Below, one piece after another: positions 37,412 to 47,144 of a stretch of 64,000 nt of DNA. This stretch comes from Hafnia alvei (GTDB lineage Bacteria > Pseudomonadota > Gammaproteobacteria > Enterobacterales > Enterobacteriaceae), in assembly GCF_034424155.1 (NCBI RefSeq), contig NZ_CP139992.1, positions 372,001 through 436,000 on the forward strand. The letters are read 5' to 3'. Numbering within the stretch: position 1 is the stretch's first letter; each line of letters begins with the position of its first letter. The notes below the pieces were generated by a model, which saw only the letters and a program-made list of their open reading frames with translations, was not told where the DNA came from and ran no database searches. A program made the position numbers and the translations under genes.

Positions 37412-37487
37412 TGGTGCCCGGACTCGGAATCGAACCAAGGACACGGGGATTTTCAATCCCCTGCTCTACCGACTGAGCTATCCGGGC
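37412..37487 (-). tRNA. tRNA-Phe (anticodon GAA)
   Basis: 76 nt with encoded CCA; starts GCCCGGATAGCTCAGTCGG, anticodon GAA at plus-strand 37452-37454, T-loop GGTTCGATTCC, ends GGGCACCA. Acceptor, D, anticodon and T stems all pair. It is essentially the E. coli tRNA-Phe sequence. It serves as the integration site of the island to its left. Confidence 0.99.
37428..37456. other. Right attachment site (within tRNA-Phe)
   Basis: Direct repeat partner of 29843-29871 (28 of 29 identical), covering T-arm to anticodon loop. The tRNA gene stays intact. Confidence 0.8.
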
Positions 37488-38004
37488 AACGGGGCGCATT
37501 AAACCGTATCAGCGGCGCCGCGTCAATAAATTTATCACTTTCATGGTTTAAGCGCTCAATAATGACGCATTACTGGCGATGAGACGCGGATCTTGGCAGA
37601 CAAATACCATTGCTTAAAATTATATGCCTTGTAATCTCAATTCATAAGATGAATTTTTAAGCACTTTTTTGACTTAAAAAGTCATATCAAACATTTTGAG
37701 GAAGTTAATTACAAAACATATTTTTTACAATTACTTATCAATTTATAATAAAACCGCATTATTTGTATAAGCTAAAAAATTCAATGTTGCCGAATTCCTT
37801 TAATGATAGGATTTATTTTAATAATACAGATAAAAGGAATTCGTTACATATTACTAACTATTAGCGATGCTTAAATATGCATTCAAGGCTGGACAATAAT
37901 ATTTTTTTATTTATTATATACCTCGTAATAGTGATAAATATCACGGTTTACATAATCGCACAGGTTACAATGTCCTCGGTTTCCACATAAAGAGGAAATA
38001 GGAA
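37488..38004. promoter_or_regulatory. Upstream regulatory region of speFL-speF-potE
   Basis: AT-rich, no gene. A perfect 11-bp inverted repeat CGAATTCCTTT (37791-37801) / AAAGGAATTCG (37833-37843) spans a 31-nt AT-rich centre and could be an operator. Promoters for the acid-induced ornithine decarboxylase operon are expected between here and 38000. Confidence 0.5.
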
Positions 38005-38109
38005 ATGGAAAATAACAATAAAGCTATGCCGCATATCCGACGCGTCACTCATCTGATGATGATGGCCCATCGTAGCTGCTTTGACTTTCACCTTTTCAAC
38101 TCTAAATAA
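38005..38109 (+). CDS. speFL: SpeFL ornithine-sensing leader peptide
   Basis: 34 codons, exactly the length of E. coli SpeFL, with the same layout: MENN...MPHIRR at the start and HR-SCFDFHLFNSK at the end. A strong RBS (AGGAAATAGGAA) precedes the ATG. In E. coli the nascent peptide traps ornithine in the ribosome tunnel, which stalls the ribosome, blocks Rho and lets speF be transcribed. The conserved FDFH and HR residues are kept, so the mechanism should be conserved. Too short for standard ORF cut-offs. Confidence 0.93.
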   Translation: MENNNKAMPHIRRVTHLMMMAHRSCFDFHLFNSK

Positions 38110-38435
38110 TCCCCCCTCCTACGGCGTCCGTTGTTGCGGATCGTCATGCTTGCCCGATCTCATTTGTTGGTGAATCTAGTATCTAGCTGAATAGTCTAGT
38201 TTTATCCATAATTCGGTAAGCAGATTTTGACTATCCCAATCAACTCATGCGCCAATCTGGTGGCTTAGCCACCTGGCATTTATCTACCTATTCCAGTAAT
38301 TCAATAACCTGAATTATTGCAGGGTAATATTGCCTTTAAAAAATAATGACGCTTCGGATCCCTAAGGGGAATATCTGACGGCTATGCTTTACCCTAAATT
38401 AATGACTATTAATAAAATAAGAGACCATAAATAAA
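38110..38435 (+). promoter_or_regulatory. speF leader mRNA (Rho-control region)
   Basis: 326 bp between speFL and speF, without a gene. By analogy with E. coli it should hold the rut region and alternative structures that respond to stalling on speFL. It contains inverted pieces such as GGTGGCTTAGCCACC (38258-38272). Confidence 0.6.
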
Positions 38436-40598
38436 ATGGAAAAATTAAAAATAGCAGTTAATACCAACACCTCTGAATGCTTTAGTACTGAACGTGAAAC
38501 TGTAGATATTAATAATACTAACTTTACTGATGTATCCGCTGCCGTTATTTCTGTGGAAGATGCGGTTTCAGGCACGCTGGATACGATTGAACAAACTGGT
38601 TTCGGTATTCCTGTTTTTGTTGCCGTTTGCTGCGAAGAAGAATTGCCAGCAGAAGTGCTGCCACGCGTGACTGGCGTGTTTGAGCTGTGCGATGGCAACG
38701 TTGATTTCTACGGCAAACAGCTCGAGGCCGCTGCAGTTAAATATGAGAAAGACGTTTTACCTCCTTTCTTTGGTAGCCTCGTTGAATATGTGCAGCAGGG
38801 TAACGCCGCATTTGACTGCCCAGGACATCAAGGCGGCCAGTTCTTCCGTCGCCACCCAGCAGGCCGTCAGTTCTTTGATTACTTTGGTGAAACATTATTC
38901 CGTTCTGACCTGTGTAACGCTGACGTATCAATGGGTGACCTGCTTATCCATGAAGGCGCTCCTTGCACCGCGCAGATGCATGCGGCCAAAGTCTTTAACG
39001 CCGATAAAACTTACTTCGTATTAAACGGGACTTCTTCTTCGAACAAAGTGGTGCTGAATGCGTTGTTGGCTCCGGGTGATTTAGTGTTATTTGACCGTAA
39101 CAACCATAAATCTAACCACCACGGTGCGTTAATTCAGGCGGGTGCAACACCGGTATATTTGGAAACTGCGCGTAACCCGTTTGGCTTTATTGGTGGTATT
39201 GATTCCCATTGTTTTGAAGAGAAATACCTGCGTGATTTAGTGCGTGAAGTGGCTCCAGAACGCTCTTCAGAAAAACGCCCATTCCGTTTAGCGGTTATTC
39301 AGTTAGGTACCTACGACGGTACTATCTATAACGCCCGCCAAGTCGTTGATAAAATTGGTCATCTGTGTGACTACATCCTGTTTGACTCTGCATGGGTAGG
39401 CTACGAACAGTTCATTCCAATGATGAATGATTGTTCTCCTCTGCTGTTAGAGCTGAATGAAAACGATCCTGGTATTTTGGTGACTCAGTCCGTTCATAAA
39501 CAACAGGCTGGTTTCTCTCAGACTTCACAGATCCACAAAAAAGATAAACATATCAAAGGCCAAGATCGCTATGTAAATCATAAACGCATGAACAATGCTT
39601 TCATGATGCATGCGTCAACCAGCCCATTCTATCCATTGTTTGCTGCGCTTGATGTGAACGCCAAGATGCATGAAGGCGAAAGCGGAAAACGCATGTGGAT
39701 GGACTGCGTTAAAGTCGGTATCGAAACACGTAAGCTGTTGTTAAAACTCTGCAAACACATTCGTCCGTTCGTTCCTGCAACCATCGATGGCCGTAAGTGG
39801 GAAGATTTTGATACCGAAGAAATGGCTAACGATCTGCGCTTCTTCGACTTCATCCCTGGCGAACGCTGGCACTCATTTGAAGGCTATGCAGAACATCAGT
39901 ACTTTGTAGACCCATGCAAACTGATGCTGACCACGCCGGGTATCAACGTGCAAACCGGTGAATACGATAAGTTTGGTGTTCCAGCGACTATCCTTGCCAA
40001 CTTCCTGCGTGAGAATGGCATTGTCCCTGAAAAATGTGACCTGAACTCAATCCTGTTCCTGATGACGCCTGCGGAAGATATGGCGAAGATGCAGCATCTT
40101 GTCGCGCAAATCGCTCGTTTCGAACGCTTGTTAGAAGAAGATGCGCCACTGTCAGAAGTGTTGCCATCCATCTACAAAAACTACGAAGAACGTTATCAGG
40201 GTTACACCATCCGCCAGCTGTGTCAGGAAATGCATGACCTGTATGTCAGCCATAACGTGAAACAGCTGCAAAAAGAGATGTTCCGTAAAGCTCACTTCCC
40301 GAAAGTGGTGATGAATCCACAGCAGGCAAATATCGAGTTTGTTCGTGGCAACGTTGAACTGGTTGCGCTGAATCAGGTTGAAGGCCGCATCGCCGCTGAA
40401 GGTGCACTTCCTTATCCTCCAGGTGTTCTGTGCGTCGTCCCAGGTGAAATCTGGGGCGGTTCTGTACAGCGTTACTTCTTGGCATTGGAAGAGGGCATTA
40501 ACCTGCTGCCAGGGTTCGCACCTGAATTACAGGGTGTCTATATCCAACAGGATGAGGATGGACGTAAACGTGCTTATGGTTATGTTATTAAACAATAA
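38436..40598 (+). CDS. speF: Inducible ornithine decarboxylase SpeF
   Basis: 720 aa, PLP fold-type I decarboxylase converting ornithine to putrescine. The wing domain (1 to about 105) is followed by the core with FDCPGHQGGQFF, GTSSSNKVVLNA and PLP-Lys355 in SVHKQQAGFSQ, and the C-terminal domain with ALPYPPGVLCVVPGE. About 12 residues shorter than E. coli SpeF at the C-terminus. Induced by low pH and ornithine through speFL. Works with PotE in acid resistance and putrescine supply. Confidence 0.98.
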   Translation: MEKLKIAVNTNTSECFSTERETVDINNTNFTDVSAAVISVEDAVSGTLDTIEQTGFGIPVFVAVCCEEELPAEVLPRVTGVFELCDGNVDFYGKQLEAAAVKYEKDVLPPFFGSLVEYVQQGNAAFDCPGHQGGQFFRRHPAGRQFFDYFGETLFRSDLCNADVSMGDLLIHEGAPCTAQMHAAKVFNADKTYFVLNGTSSSNKVVLNALLAPGDLVLFDRNNHKSNHHGALIQAGATPVYLETARNPFGFIGGIDSHCFEEKYLRDLVREVAPERSSEKRPFRLAVIQLGTYDGTIYNARQVVDKIGHLCDYILFDSAWVGYEQFIPMMNDCSPLLLELNENDPGILVTQSVHKQQAGFSQTSQIHKKDKHIKGQDRYVNHKRMNNAFMMHASTSPFYPLFAALDVNAKMHEGESGKRMWMDCVKVGIETRKLLLKLCKHIRPFVPATIDGRKWEDFDTEEMANDLRFFDFIPGERWHSFEGYAEHQYFVDPCKLMLTTPGINVQTGEYDKFGVPATILANFLRENGIVPEKCDLNSILFLMTPAEDMAKMQHLVAQIARFERLLEEDAPLSEVLPSIYKNYEERYQGYTIRQLCQEMHDLYVSHNVKQLQKEMFRKAHFPKVVMNPQQANIEFVRGNVELVALNQVEGRIAAEGALPYPPGVLCVVPGEIWGGSVQRYFLALEEGINLLPGFAPELQGVYIQQDEDGRKRAYGYVIKQ

Positions 40599-40716
40599 AT
40601 TAGAAATCTTTTCTCGGCAGGGGTACTGGCCGAAACTGATTTTCCGATAAAAGAAACAGCGGGGAGCTGCGACGTTTCCAGCTCTCCGCCAATAGATTTC
40701 ATAAGAGAGATTGTTT

Positions 40717-42039
40717 ATGAGTACGTCTAAAAGCAGTAACAAAATGGGCGTCGTTCAGCTCACAATTTTGACAGCGGTTAACATGATGGGGTCAGGGATC
40801 ATCATGTTGCCGACCAAATTAGCGGAAGTGGGTACGCTTTCCATCGTTTCATGGCTGGTGACCGCGTTAGGGTCGATGGCCTTGGCCTATGCGTTTGCTA
40901 AATGCGGGATGTTTAGCCGTAAATCAGGCGGTATGGGCGGATATGCGGAATATGCTTTCGGCAAATCCGGTAACTTTATGGCGAACTACACCTACGGTGT
41001 ATCTTTGCTGATTGCTAACGTGGCAATCGCCATTTCGGCCGTAGGTTACGGTACCGAATTAATGGGAGCGAACCTTACCCCTCTGGGCATTTGCATCGCG
41101 ACTATCGGCGTGCTGTGGTTGGCGACTATTGCTAACTTCGGTGGCGCGCGCATCACTGGCCGTATTAGCGGCGTGACCGTTTGGGGCGTAATCATCCCTG
41201 TGGTTGGGATTTCCATTATCGGTTGGTTCTGGTTTAGCCCAACCATGTACGTGCAATCATGGAACCCGCATCATTTACCTGTATTTGAGGCCGTTGGTTC
41301 TTCTATTGCCATGACGCTGTGGGCATTCTTGGGCTTAGAATCAGCCTGTGCGAATACCGACGTTGTTGATAACCCAGAACGTAATGTTCCCATTGCCGTA
41401 CTAGGCGGGACGTTAGGCGCAGCGGTTATCTATATTGTTTCTACCAACGTGATTGCCGGTATTGTGCCAAACATGGATTTGGCTAACTCAACCGCGCCGT
41501 TTGGTTTAGCGTTTGCCCAAATGTTCACCCCGGGCGTGGGTAAGATCATCATGGCTCTGATGATTATGTCCTGCGTAGGTTCATTGCTGGGTTGGCAGTT
41601 CACCATCGCGCAGGTATTTAAGTCTTCTGCGGATGAAGGTTATTTCCCTAAAGTTTTCTCTAAATTAACCAAAGCTGAAGCACCGGTAAAAGGCATGATC
41701 GTTATCGTGATCATCCAGACCGTGCTGTCTTTAATGACCATCAGTCCGTCGTTGAACAAACAGTTTAACGTGTTGGTTAACTTAGCGGTGGTGACCAACA
41801 TTATTCCGTACATCCTTTCAATGGCGGCGTTGGTTATTATCCAGAAAGTGGCGAAGGTTAATCCTAGCAAGGCGCGTATGGCGAATATCATCGCGTTTAT
41901 CGGTGCGATGTATAGCTTCTATGCGCTTTATTCATCTGGCGAAGAAGCCATGATGTACGGTGCGATTGTGACCTTCTTAGGATGGACGCTATACGGTCTT
42001 ATTTCTCCACGCTTTGAAATGCAGGACAAAAATGTTTAA
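40717..42039 (+). CDS. potE: Putrescine-ornithine antiporter PotE
   Basis: 440 aa, twelve-segment APC-family antiporter nearly identical to E. coli PotE (NKMGVVQLTILTAVNMMGSG, GGMGGYAEYAFGKSGNFMANY, LWAFLGLESACANTDVV). It exchanges internal putrescine for external ornithine. ATG 40717 has AAGAGAG upstream; a TTG two codons earlier is less likely. It follows speF by 118 bp in one operon. Confidence 0.98.
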   Translation: MSTSKSSNKMGVVQLTILTAVNMMGSGIIMLPTKLAEVGTLSIVSWLVTALGSMALAYAFAKCGMFSRKSGGMGGYAEYAFGKSGNFMANYTYGVSLLIANVAIAISAVGYGTELMGANLTPLGICIATIGVLWLATIANFGGARITGRISGVTVWGVIIPVVGISIIGWFWFSPTMYVQSWNPHHLPVFEAVGSSIAMTLWAFLGLESACANTDVVDNPERNVPIAVLGGTLGAAVIYIVSTNVIAGIVPNMDLANSTAPFGLAFAQMFTPGVGKIIMALMIMSCVGSLLGWQFTIAQVFKSSADEGYFPKVFSKLTKAEAPVKGMIVIVIIQTVLSLMTISPSLNKQFNVLVNLAVVTNIIPYILSMAALVIIQKVAKVNPSKARMANIIAFIGAMYSFYALYSSGEEAMMYGAIVTFLGWTLYGLISPRFEMQDKNV

Positions 42040-42085
42040 TAGCGGTTTTTAATCAAGCTTATTAAATACTTGTTTTACCCCATGA

Positions 42086-42116
42086 AGAGAGCCCATCAGT
42101 GGCTCTCTTTGTTTTT
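42086..42116 (+). terminator. Terminator of the speF-potE operon
   Basis: AGAGAGCC-N7-GGCTCTCT followed by TTGTTTTTT, 46 bp after potE. Confidence 0.9.
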
Positions 42117-42193
42117 TCTCATGCGCGTAATCTTCTGTGTGATTTTGTCACTGCTGTCTATAGTTAGAAAACATCAGCCAGCGGAGTTAGCCA

Positions 42194-42862
42194 ATGATTA
42201 CGGTTCATCATCTTAACAATTCGCGTTCCCACCGTGTGCTTTGGACCCTAGAGGAGCTTGGGTTGCCCTATCAGATTGAGCAATACCAACGCGACCCAGT
42301 AACTATGTTGGCACCTGAATCGCTGAAGAAAATTCATCCTCTGGGCAAAGCGCCGGTTCTGACTGATGGAGAGTGGACCATTGCGGAATCAGCCGCCATT
42401 CTTGAATATCTTCAAGAGACCTATGACCATTCGGCGCTGCTAAAGCCACAAGAAAAACCAGAGCGCATGCAATACCGATACTGGCTGCATTATGCCGAAG
42501 GATCGTTAATGCCGTTATTGGTGATGAAGCTGATTTTTAATCGTTTGGGAAAAGCGCCGGTTCCGTGGCTGATTCGCCCAATTGGAAGCCTGCTCGGCAA
42601 AGGCGTGCAGCGCGGTTATCTCGATCAGCAACTGGCGACGCATCTTCGTTTTATTGAAAATCATCTGAGCAAAAATAACTGGTTTGCTGGCGATCATTTT
42701 AGTCTGGCTGATATACAAATGAGTTTCCCACTCGAGGCGATGAATATCCGTACTGGTTTAGATAAAGCCCCTCATGCGCGTGGTTTATTGAAGCGTTTGC
42801 ATGCCAGACCGGCTTATCAGCTGGCGTTAGAGAAAGGTGGCCCAATGGAGTTGATGGATTAG
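42194..42862 (+). CDS. Glutathione S-transferase
   Basis: 222 aa. The thioredoxin-like N-domain (ITVHHLNNSRSHRVLWTLEELGLPY, with the GSH-binding LGKAPVL and ESAAILEYL) precedes an all-helical C-domain (FAGDHFSLADIQMSFPLEA). It resembles the bacterial beta/Ure2-like GSTs with an Asn-Ser-Arg-Ser active-site stretch. It conjugates or reduces electrophiles with glutathione; the substrate cannot be told. Own RBS (GCGGAG); monocistronic between two terminating regions. Confidence 0.9.
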   Translation: MITVHHLNNSRSHRVLWTLEELGLPYQIEQYQRDPVTMLAPESLKKIHPLGKAPVLTDGEWTIAESAAILEYLQETYDHSALLKPQEKPERMQYRYWLHYAEGSLMPLLVMKLIFNRLGKAPVPWLIRPIGSLLGKGVQRGYLDQQLATHLRFIENHLSKNNWFAGDHFSLADIQMSFPLEAMNIRTGLDKAPHARGLLKRLHARPAYQLALEKGGPMELMD

Positions 42863-42938
42863 CTGACCGAGGTCGTTTTTTTCAGCATAGGAACAATGTC
42901 ATACTCTGAATAATTACACGGCTTCAGGAATTAACTTT

Positions 42939-43400
42939 ATGCAACGAGTCACTCTTTCATTGGACGACGATTTGATGGCCGAAATTGATGCCATCATCAA
43001 AGAACGTAATTACCAAAACCGCTCAGAGGCGATTCGTGATTTGGCTCGGGCAGGGCTGCAAGCTACGGCAACGCCAACGTCGAACGATGAAACCAGCAAC
43101 TGTGTGGCTGCGCTGTTTTACGTTTACGATCATGAAGCGCGTGAGCTTTCTAAGCGCCTGACGAAAAGCTTCCACGATCATCACGATCTCTCCCTTGCAA
43201 GCCTGCATGTGCATCTCGATCACGGCAGTTGCCTAGAAGTTTCCTTGCTGAAAGGCGCGACGGGAAAAGTGAAAGGATTAGCCGAGAAGGTGATTGCCGA
43301 ACGAGGCGTTCGCTACGGTAAACTGCTGGTTGTGCCGGGCGAAGAGTATGAACATCAGCATGAAGATGGGGAAGGGCATCACCACCATCAGCATGATTAA
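42939..43400 (+). CDS. nikR: Nickel-responsive regulator NikR with His-rich tail
   Basis: 153 aa. The ribbon-helix-helix (MQRVTLSLDDDLMAEIDAI, NRSEAIRDLARAGL) precedes an ACT domain with the nickel site in HHDLSLASLHVHLDHGSCLEV (His, His-x-His, Cys). About 20 residues longer than E. coli NikR because of a tail ending EGHHHHQHD that could bind extra metal. It represses nickel uptake when nickel is plentiful. No nikABCDE or other nickel genes are near, so it is an orphan here. No full GTATGA-N16-TCATAC operator was found upstream. Confidence 0.93.
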   Translation: MQRVTLSLDDDLMAEIDAIIKERNYQNRSEAIRDLARAGLQATATPTSNDETSNCVAALFYVYDHEARELSKRLTKSFHDHHDLSLASLHVHLDHGSCLEVSLLKGATGKVKGLAEKVIAERGVRYGKLLVVPGEEYEHQHEDGEGHHHHQHD

Positions 43401-43487
43401 TTTCCAGTTATAGCATTTCCCACATTTAACCCTAACCTCTCCTAAGCAGGAAAGGTAACCGTTCGGTGTTCAATAGAATACTCGGCC

Positions 43488-43520
43488 GGAACCTCCCCCA
43501 GCGAAGGGGGAGGCTGGATA
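43488..43520. repeat. GC-rich palindromic repeat between nikR and mltC
   Basis: CCTCCCCC (43492-43499), a 6-nt loop and GGGGGAGG (43506-43513); member of the family at 9.15, 12.9, 13.0 and 54 kb. A decayed copy (AACCTCTCCTAAGCAGGAAAGG) lies just before it. Confidence 0.8.
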
Positions 43521-43536
43521 GGATTAATGCAAAAAC

Positions 43537-44616
43537 CTACTTCCCGCGACGATAGCTCTTCTGGGCGTTGTTAACTTTGTATAGATAACGACGAGATTCG
43601 CCCGATGGGTGCTTATTGGTTAGCGTTTCGTACACATCACCCGGCGTTAGCTGGTTGATGATACTTACCGCGCGGTTACGGTCGCTGGAGAACACGCGCA
43701 GCACGCTACCTGCCCCACCGTTATAGGCGGTAATAACGGCATAGCGGCGTGAAGTTGGGTTCTGAATACCACCCAAATAGTTGTTCTGCAAAATCGCCAG
43801 ATAGGCAGTACCTGTATCGATATTGTTTTCTGGATCAAACAGATAGCTACGGCTTGGCGTGCCCCATTTCCCTTTCTGCACGAATACGTCTTTACCCGCC
43901 GTGTGCTGAACCACCTGCATCAGACCGAGCGCATCCGATCCGCTTACCGCATACGGGTTAAAGCTGGATTCTGTTTGCATAATAGCCAGAATCAATGACT
44001 CATCAACGCCATATTTTTCAGAGGCTTTGCGCACCATGCCAAGATATTTATGCGCACGCTTATCCAAGTGGTTAGGCACCAGTTGAATGGTTACGGAGTA
44101 AATCACGTGCAGGCCAGACGTACGTTTCATCAGCTTATGCTGGATCAGATAGTCGGCAAAGTTACTGGCGCGCCCCTGCCAGCGAATAGGCTGCCCGGTG
44201 TTATCTAGCACCTGCCCATACAGGAAGGGTTCTTTACTGATCTGAATATCGTTCACATCAGAATAGAGATCGATAGACCCCGGATCGTCACCCATCAGCA
44301 AAGTGCTCACGATCGCCTGTTTTAAACTGGCTGCGGGATCGGTTGGTGAGATGGTTTCGATGGTGATCTGGCCGGAATCAAAGTTGATATGGCTACGTGT
44401 CAGGTATTGACCGGTATATTTTACGTAGTCTTTTGGACCCGCAATCAGTACCTCGTTAATGCCCCAAATGTTTTCAATGTTATGGGCAAACTGTCCCATC
44501 AAAATATCGAAGCCATTGGTATCTTTGACAAAGGCTTCGCTGTCCTGAGTATTTTTCTTTCCAGAACAAGAGATCAGCAAGGGTGCGATCAGGATCAATG
44601 CTAAAACTTTCTTCAT
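43537..44616 (-). CDS. mltC: Membrane-bound lytic murein transglycosylase C
   Basis: 359 aa lipoprotein: signal peptide with lipobox LLISC, an N-terminal domain ([22 protein letters not shown]), and an SLT goose-lysozyme domain with the catalytic Glu in [12 protein letters not shown] and [18 protein letters not shown]. It cleaves glycan strands to 1,6-anhydro products. ATG 44616 gives exactly the E. coli length; upstream starts would bury the signal peptide. Follows yggX and mutY as in E. coli. Confidence 0.97.
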   Translation of the reverse strand: MKKVLALILIAPLLISCSGKKNTQDSEAFVKDTNGFDILMGQFAHNIENIWGINEVLIAGPKDYVKYTGQYLTRSHINFDSGQITIETISPTDPAASLKQAIVSTLLMGDDPGSIDLYSDVNDIQISKEPFLYGQVLDNTGQPIRWQGRASNFADYLIQHKLMKRTSGLHVIYSVTIQLVPNHLDKRAHKYLGMVRKASEKYGVDESLILAIMQTESSFNPYAVSGSDALGLMQVVQHTAGKDVFVQKGKWGTPSRSYLFDPENNIDTGTAYLAILQNNYLGGIQNPTSRRYAVITAYNGGAGSVLRVFSSDRNRAVSIINQLTPGDVYETLTNKHPSGESRRYLYKVNNAQKSYRRGK

Positions 44617-44698
44617 CTTCACAGCCATATTGGATGAAAAATGGGTCTCAAATCGCGGGCTTAACATGATTAAACCCGCAATATACTCATTAATAAGC

Positions 44699-44971
44699 TT
44701 ACTGACTTGGCGGCGTGTAACCTTCGATATGCACGTCGTGGCCTTCAAACAGGAACTTCACCATTTCCTGTTCCAGCAGTTTTCGGTCATCAGGATTCAT
44801 CATGTTGAGCTTTTTCTCGTTGATGAGCATGGTTTGTTTCGACATCCACTGCGACCACGCTTCTTTAGAGATTTCGTTATAGATCCGCTTACCCAGTTCA
44901 CCGGGATATAGCTGGAAATCCTGCCCTTCGGCTTCTTGATTCAGAAATGTACAAAAAATCGTTCTACTCAT
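44699..44971 (-). CDS. yggX: Fe(II)-trafficking/oxidative protection protein YggX
   Basis: 90 aa, starting [19 protein letters not shown] with the single conserved Cys7, and [14 protein letters not shown]. Almost identical to E. coli YggX, which protects Fe-S clusters from oxidation and aids iron handling. Member of the SoxRS regulon in E. coli. Lies between mutY and mltC on one strand. Confidence 0.98.
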   Translation of the reverse strand: MSRTIFCTFLNQEAEGQDFQLYPGELGKRIYNEISKEAWSQWMSKQTMLINEKKLNMMNPDDRKLLEQEMVKFLFEGHDVHIEGYTPPSQ

Positions 44972-45022
44972 GATTATTCCTCATGTGGTGAGCCTGGTTC
45001 AGTTTATTGAAAGTCATAGCTC

Positions 45023-46081
45023 TCACTTAGCAACAGGCTCTTTTACCAGCTGCTGCAATAAACGTTCCACGGGGGCTGCCAGACCGACAGACGGTGGCTG
45101 GGCTAAGTTATACCAGAGTCCAGTTCCTTCATCCATGCAGTGGCTGTGCTGTGTTATATCAAACCAAATTGGCACGATATCTAAATGAAAATGGCTAAAG
45201 GTATGGCGAAATGAGGTTAGCTGATGAAGCTTTGGCTGACCTATGCCCAAAGACTCAACGTGCTGACGTAATTCGTCTTCGCTGGCAAACTGTGGGAAGC
45301 AGTACAAGCCACCCCATAGCCCAACGTTAGGACGCTGTTCCAGCCAGACCTTATCGCCTATTTGCATCATTAAGAAATAGCCGGTTCGTTCGGGAATAGT
45401 CTGCTTCGGTTTCTTACCCGGATACTGGCTCCAACTGTTGTTGGCGTAAGCCATGCATCCGCTGCTCAGCGGGCACAGTTCGCATTTTGGTTTGCTGCGC
45501 GTGCAAACTATCGCGCCTAAATCCATCATCGCCTGATTAAATTGGCTGACGCCTTTGGCCGGAGTGACTTCTTCACTGATTTGCCACAGACGGTTTTCAA
45601 CCTCTTTTTTGCCCGGCCAACCGTCAACCGCATAGCAGCGGGCCAATACGCGTTTTACGTTTCCGTCTAAAATAGGGTAATGCTGGCCAAGCGATAAAGA
45701 GAGAATAGCGCCCGCGGTAGAACGTCCAACGCCGGGCAGCGCGCAGACCTCTTCAAAAGAGGTTGGGAATTCACCGCCGTGCTTTTCAACGATGGTTTGC
45801 GCGGCTTTATGTAGATTACGCCCACGGGCGTAGTAGCCGAGGCCGGTCCACAGGTGCAAAACTTCATCCTGAGGCGCAGCGGCGAGCGCTCGCACGTCAG
45901 GGAATTTTTCCATAAAGCGCAGAAAATAGGGGATCACGGTCGCAACCTGCGTTTGTTGCAACATGACTTCTGAAAGCCATACTTGATAGGGTGTTTTTGG
46001 ACTTTGCCACGGCAAAGTTTTGCGTCCGTAGCGGTCGTACCAAGTTAGCACCGACTGCGCGAACTGTTGCGCCAGCATCAT
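45023..46081 (-). CDS. mutY: Adenine DNA glycosylase MutY
   Basis: 352 aa. The HhH-GPD domain has catalytic Glu in [29 protein letters not shown] and Asp in [12 protein letters not shown]. The [4Fe-4S] loop is C-x6-C-x2-C-x5-C ([17 protein letters not shown]). The C-terminal NUDIX-like domain recognises 8-oxoG. It removes A opposite 8-oxoG. The ATG is one of two adjacent (MM). Heads the mutY-yggX-mltC cluster. Confidence 0.98.
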   Translation of the reverse strand: MMLAQQFAQSVLTWYDRYGRKTLPWQSPKTPYQVWLSEVMLQQTQVATVIPYFLRFMEKFPDVRALAAAPQDEVLHLWTGLGYYARGRNLHKAAQTIVEKHGGEFPTSFEEVCALPGVGRSTAGAILSLSLGQHYPILDGNVKRVLARCYAVDGWPGKKEVENRLWQISEEVTPAKGVSQFNQAMMDLGAIVCTRSKPKCELCPLSSGCMAYANNSWSQYPGKKPKQTIPERTGYFLMMQIGDKVWLEQRPNVGLWGGLYCFPQFASEDELRQHVESLGIGQPKLHQLTSFRHTFSHFHLDIVPIWFDITQHSHCMDEGTGLWYNLAQPPSVGLAAPVERLLQQLVKEPVAK

Positions 46082-46427
46082 AAGCGTGAAGAGTTCCCAT
46101 TAGGCCGCGCTGGTTAAGAAAGCGAGGCCGATAAAAATAGGCAGCGATTGCAGCACAGAGCCTACCTGCTGTAAACCGGATCTTTCTCAAGCGGGTGCGA
46201 ATAGGCGATTTCCTGTTATCCGCAGAGAGCTGGTTATACCTAAAAGGGTGATGTGATAACGATGATTAATACGCGTTTTATTCAACGATTAACGCTAATT
46301 AATGAAAGTTTCTGACTAGAGCTTGCCAGTAGCTGTTAAAATCAAAACTTGTTAAAACGGGCCAATTTTGCATAATGCGCGCTCACTTTATGTTAAACAT
46401 CCACATTCAGGCAGATGAAGCACCACT
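46082..46427. other. Divergent intergenic region mutY-trmB
   Basis: 346 bp holding both promoters. No gene with support, and no marked repeat beyond short AT-rich stretches. Confidence 0.4.
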
Positions 46428-47144
46428 ATGAATGACGTTGTATCACCGGAATTTGATGAGAACGGCCGCGTTATGCGCCGTATCCGCAGTTTTGTTCGCC
46501 GCCAAGGGCGTCTGACCAAAGGGCAGCAGTTTGCGCTGGATAACTTCTGGCCGGTGATGGGCGTAGATTTTCAGCCACAGCCGCTGGATCTGGTGGCTTT
46601 GTTTGGCCGTGAAGCGCCTACCGTGCTTGAAATCGGCTTTGGTATGGGCGCGTCGTTGGTTACCATGGCGCAGCAGCATCCTGAGAAAAACTTCCTCGGC
46701 ATCGAAGTGCATTCGCCAGGGGTGGGTGCATGTTTGGCCGCAGCTCATGAAGCGGGCATCACTAACTTACGCGTGATGTGCCATGATGCGATTGAAGTAC
46801 TGGAAGAGATGATCCCGGAGAGTTCGCTGGCAATGGTTCAGCTATTCTTCCCCGATCCATGGCATAAGGCGCGCCATCATAAGCGCCGTATCGTACAAGC
46901 TCCGTTTGCACAGCAGATTAAGAGCAAATTAAAAATCGGCGGCGTTTTCCATATGGCAACTGACTGGGAAAACTACGCTGAGCATATGCTGGAAGTGATG
47001 AACAACGCACCGGGTTACAAAAACCTGTCCAGCGATAATACATACGTCCCTCGGCCGGACTCGCGTCCATTAACGAAGTTTGAACTGCGTGGTCAGCGTT
47101 TGGGGCATGGCAACTGGGATTTGATGTTTGAGAGGGTAGAATAA
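46428..47144 (+). CDS. trmB: tRNA (guanine-N7)-methyltransferase TrmB
   Basis: 238 aa. The SAM-binding motif [11 protein letters not shown] is followed by [19 protein letters not shown], the family catalytic motif, and [10 protein letters not shown]. It methylates G46 in the variable loop of tRNAs. Diverges from mutY and overlaps yggL by one base (ATAATGG), as in E. coli. Confidence 0.98.
   Translation: MNDVVSPEFDENGRVMRRIRSFVRRQGRLTKGQQFALDNFWPVMGVDFQPQPLDLVALFGREAPTVLEIGFGMGASLVTMAQQHPEKNFLGIEVHSPGVGACLAAAHEAGITNLRVMCHDAIEVLEEMIPESSLAMVQLFFPDPWHKARHHKRRIVQAPFAQQIKSKLKIGGVFHMATDWENYAEHMLEVMNNAPGYKNLSSDNTYVPRPDSRPLTKFELRGQRLGHGNWDLMFERVE

Noticed and set aside
37196..37499. Proteins of 70-86 aa across tRNA-Phe
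   Set aside because: They run through the tRNA gene and its terminator.
42870..42938. NikR operator for autoregulation
   Set aside because: A TCATAC half is present but the GTATGA partner at the right distance is absent.
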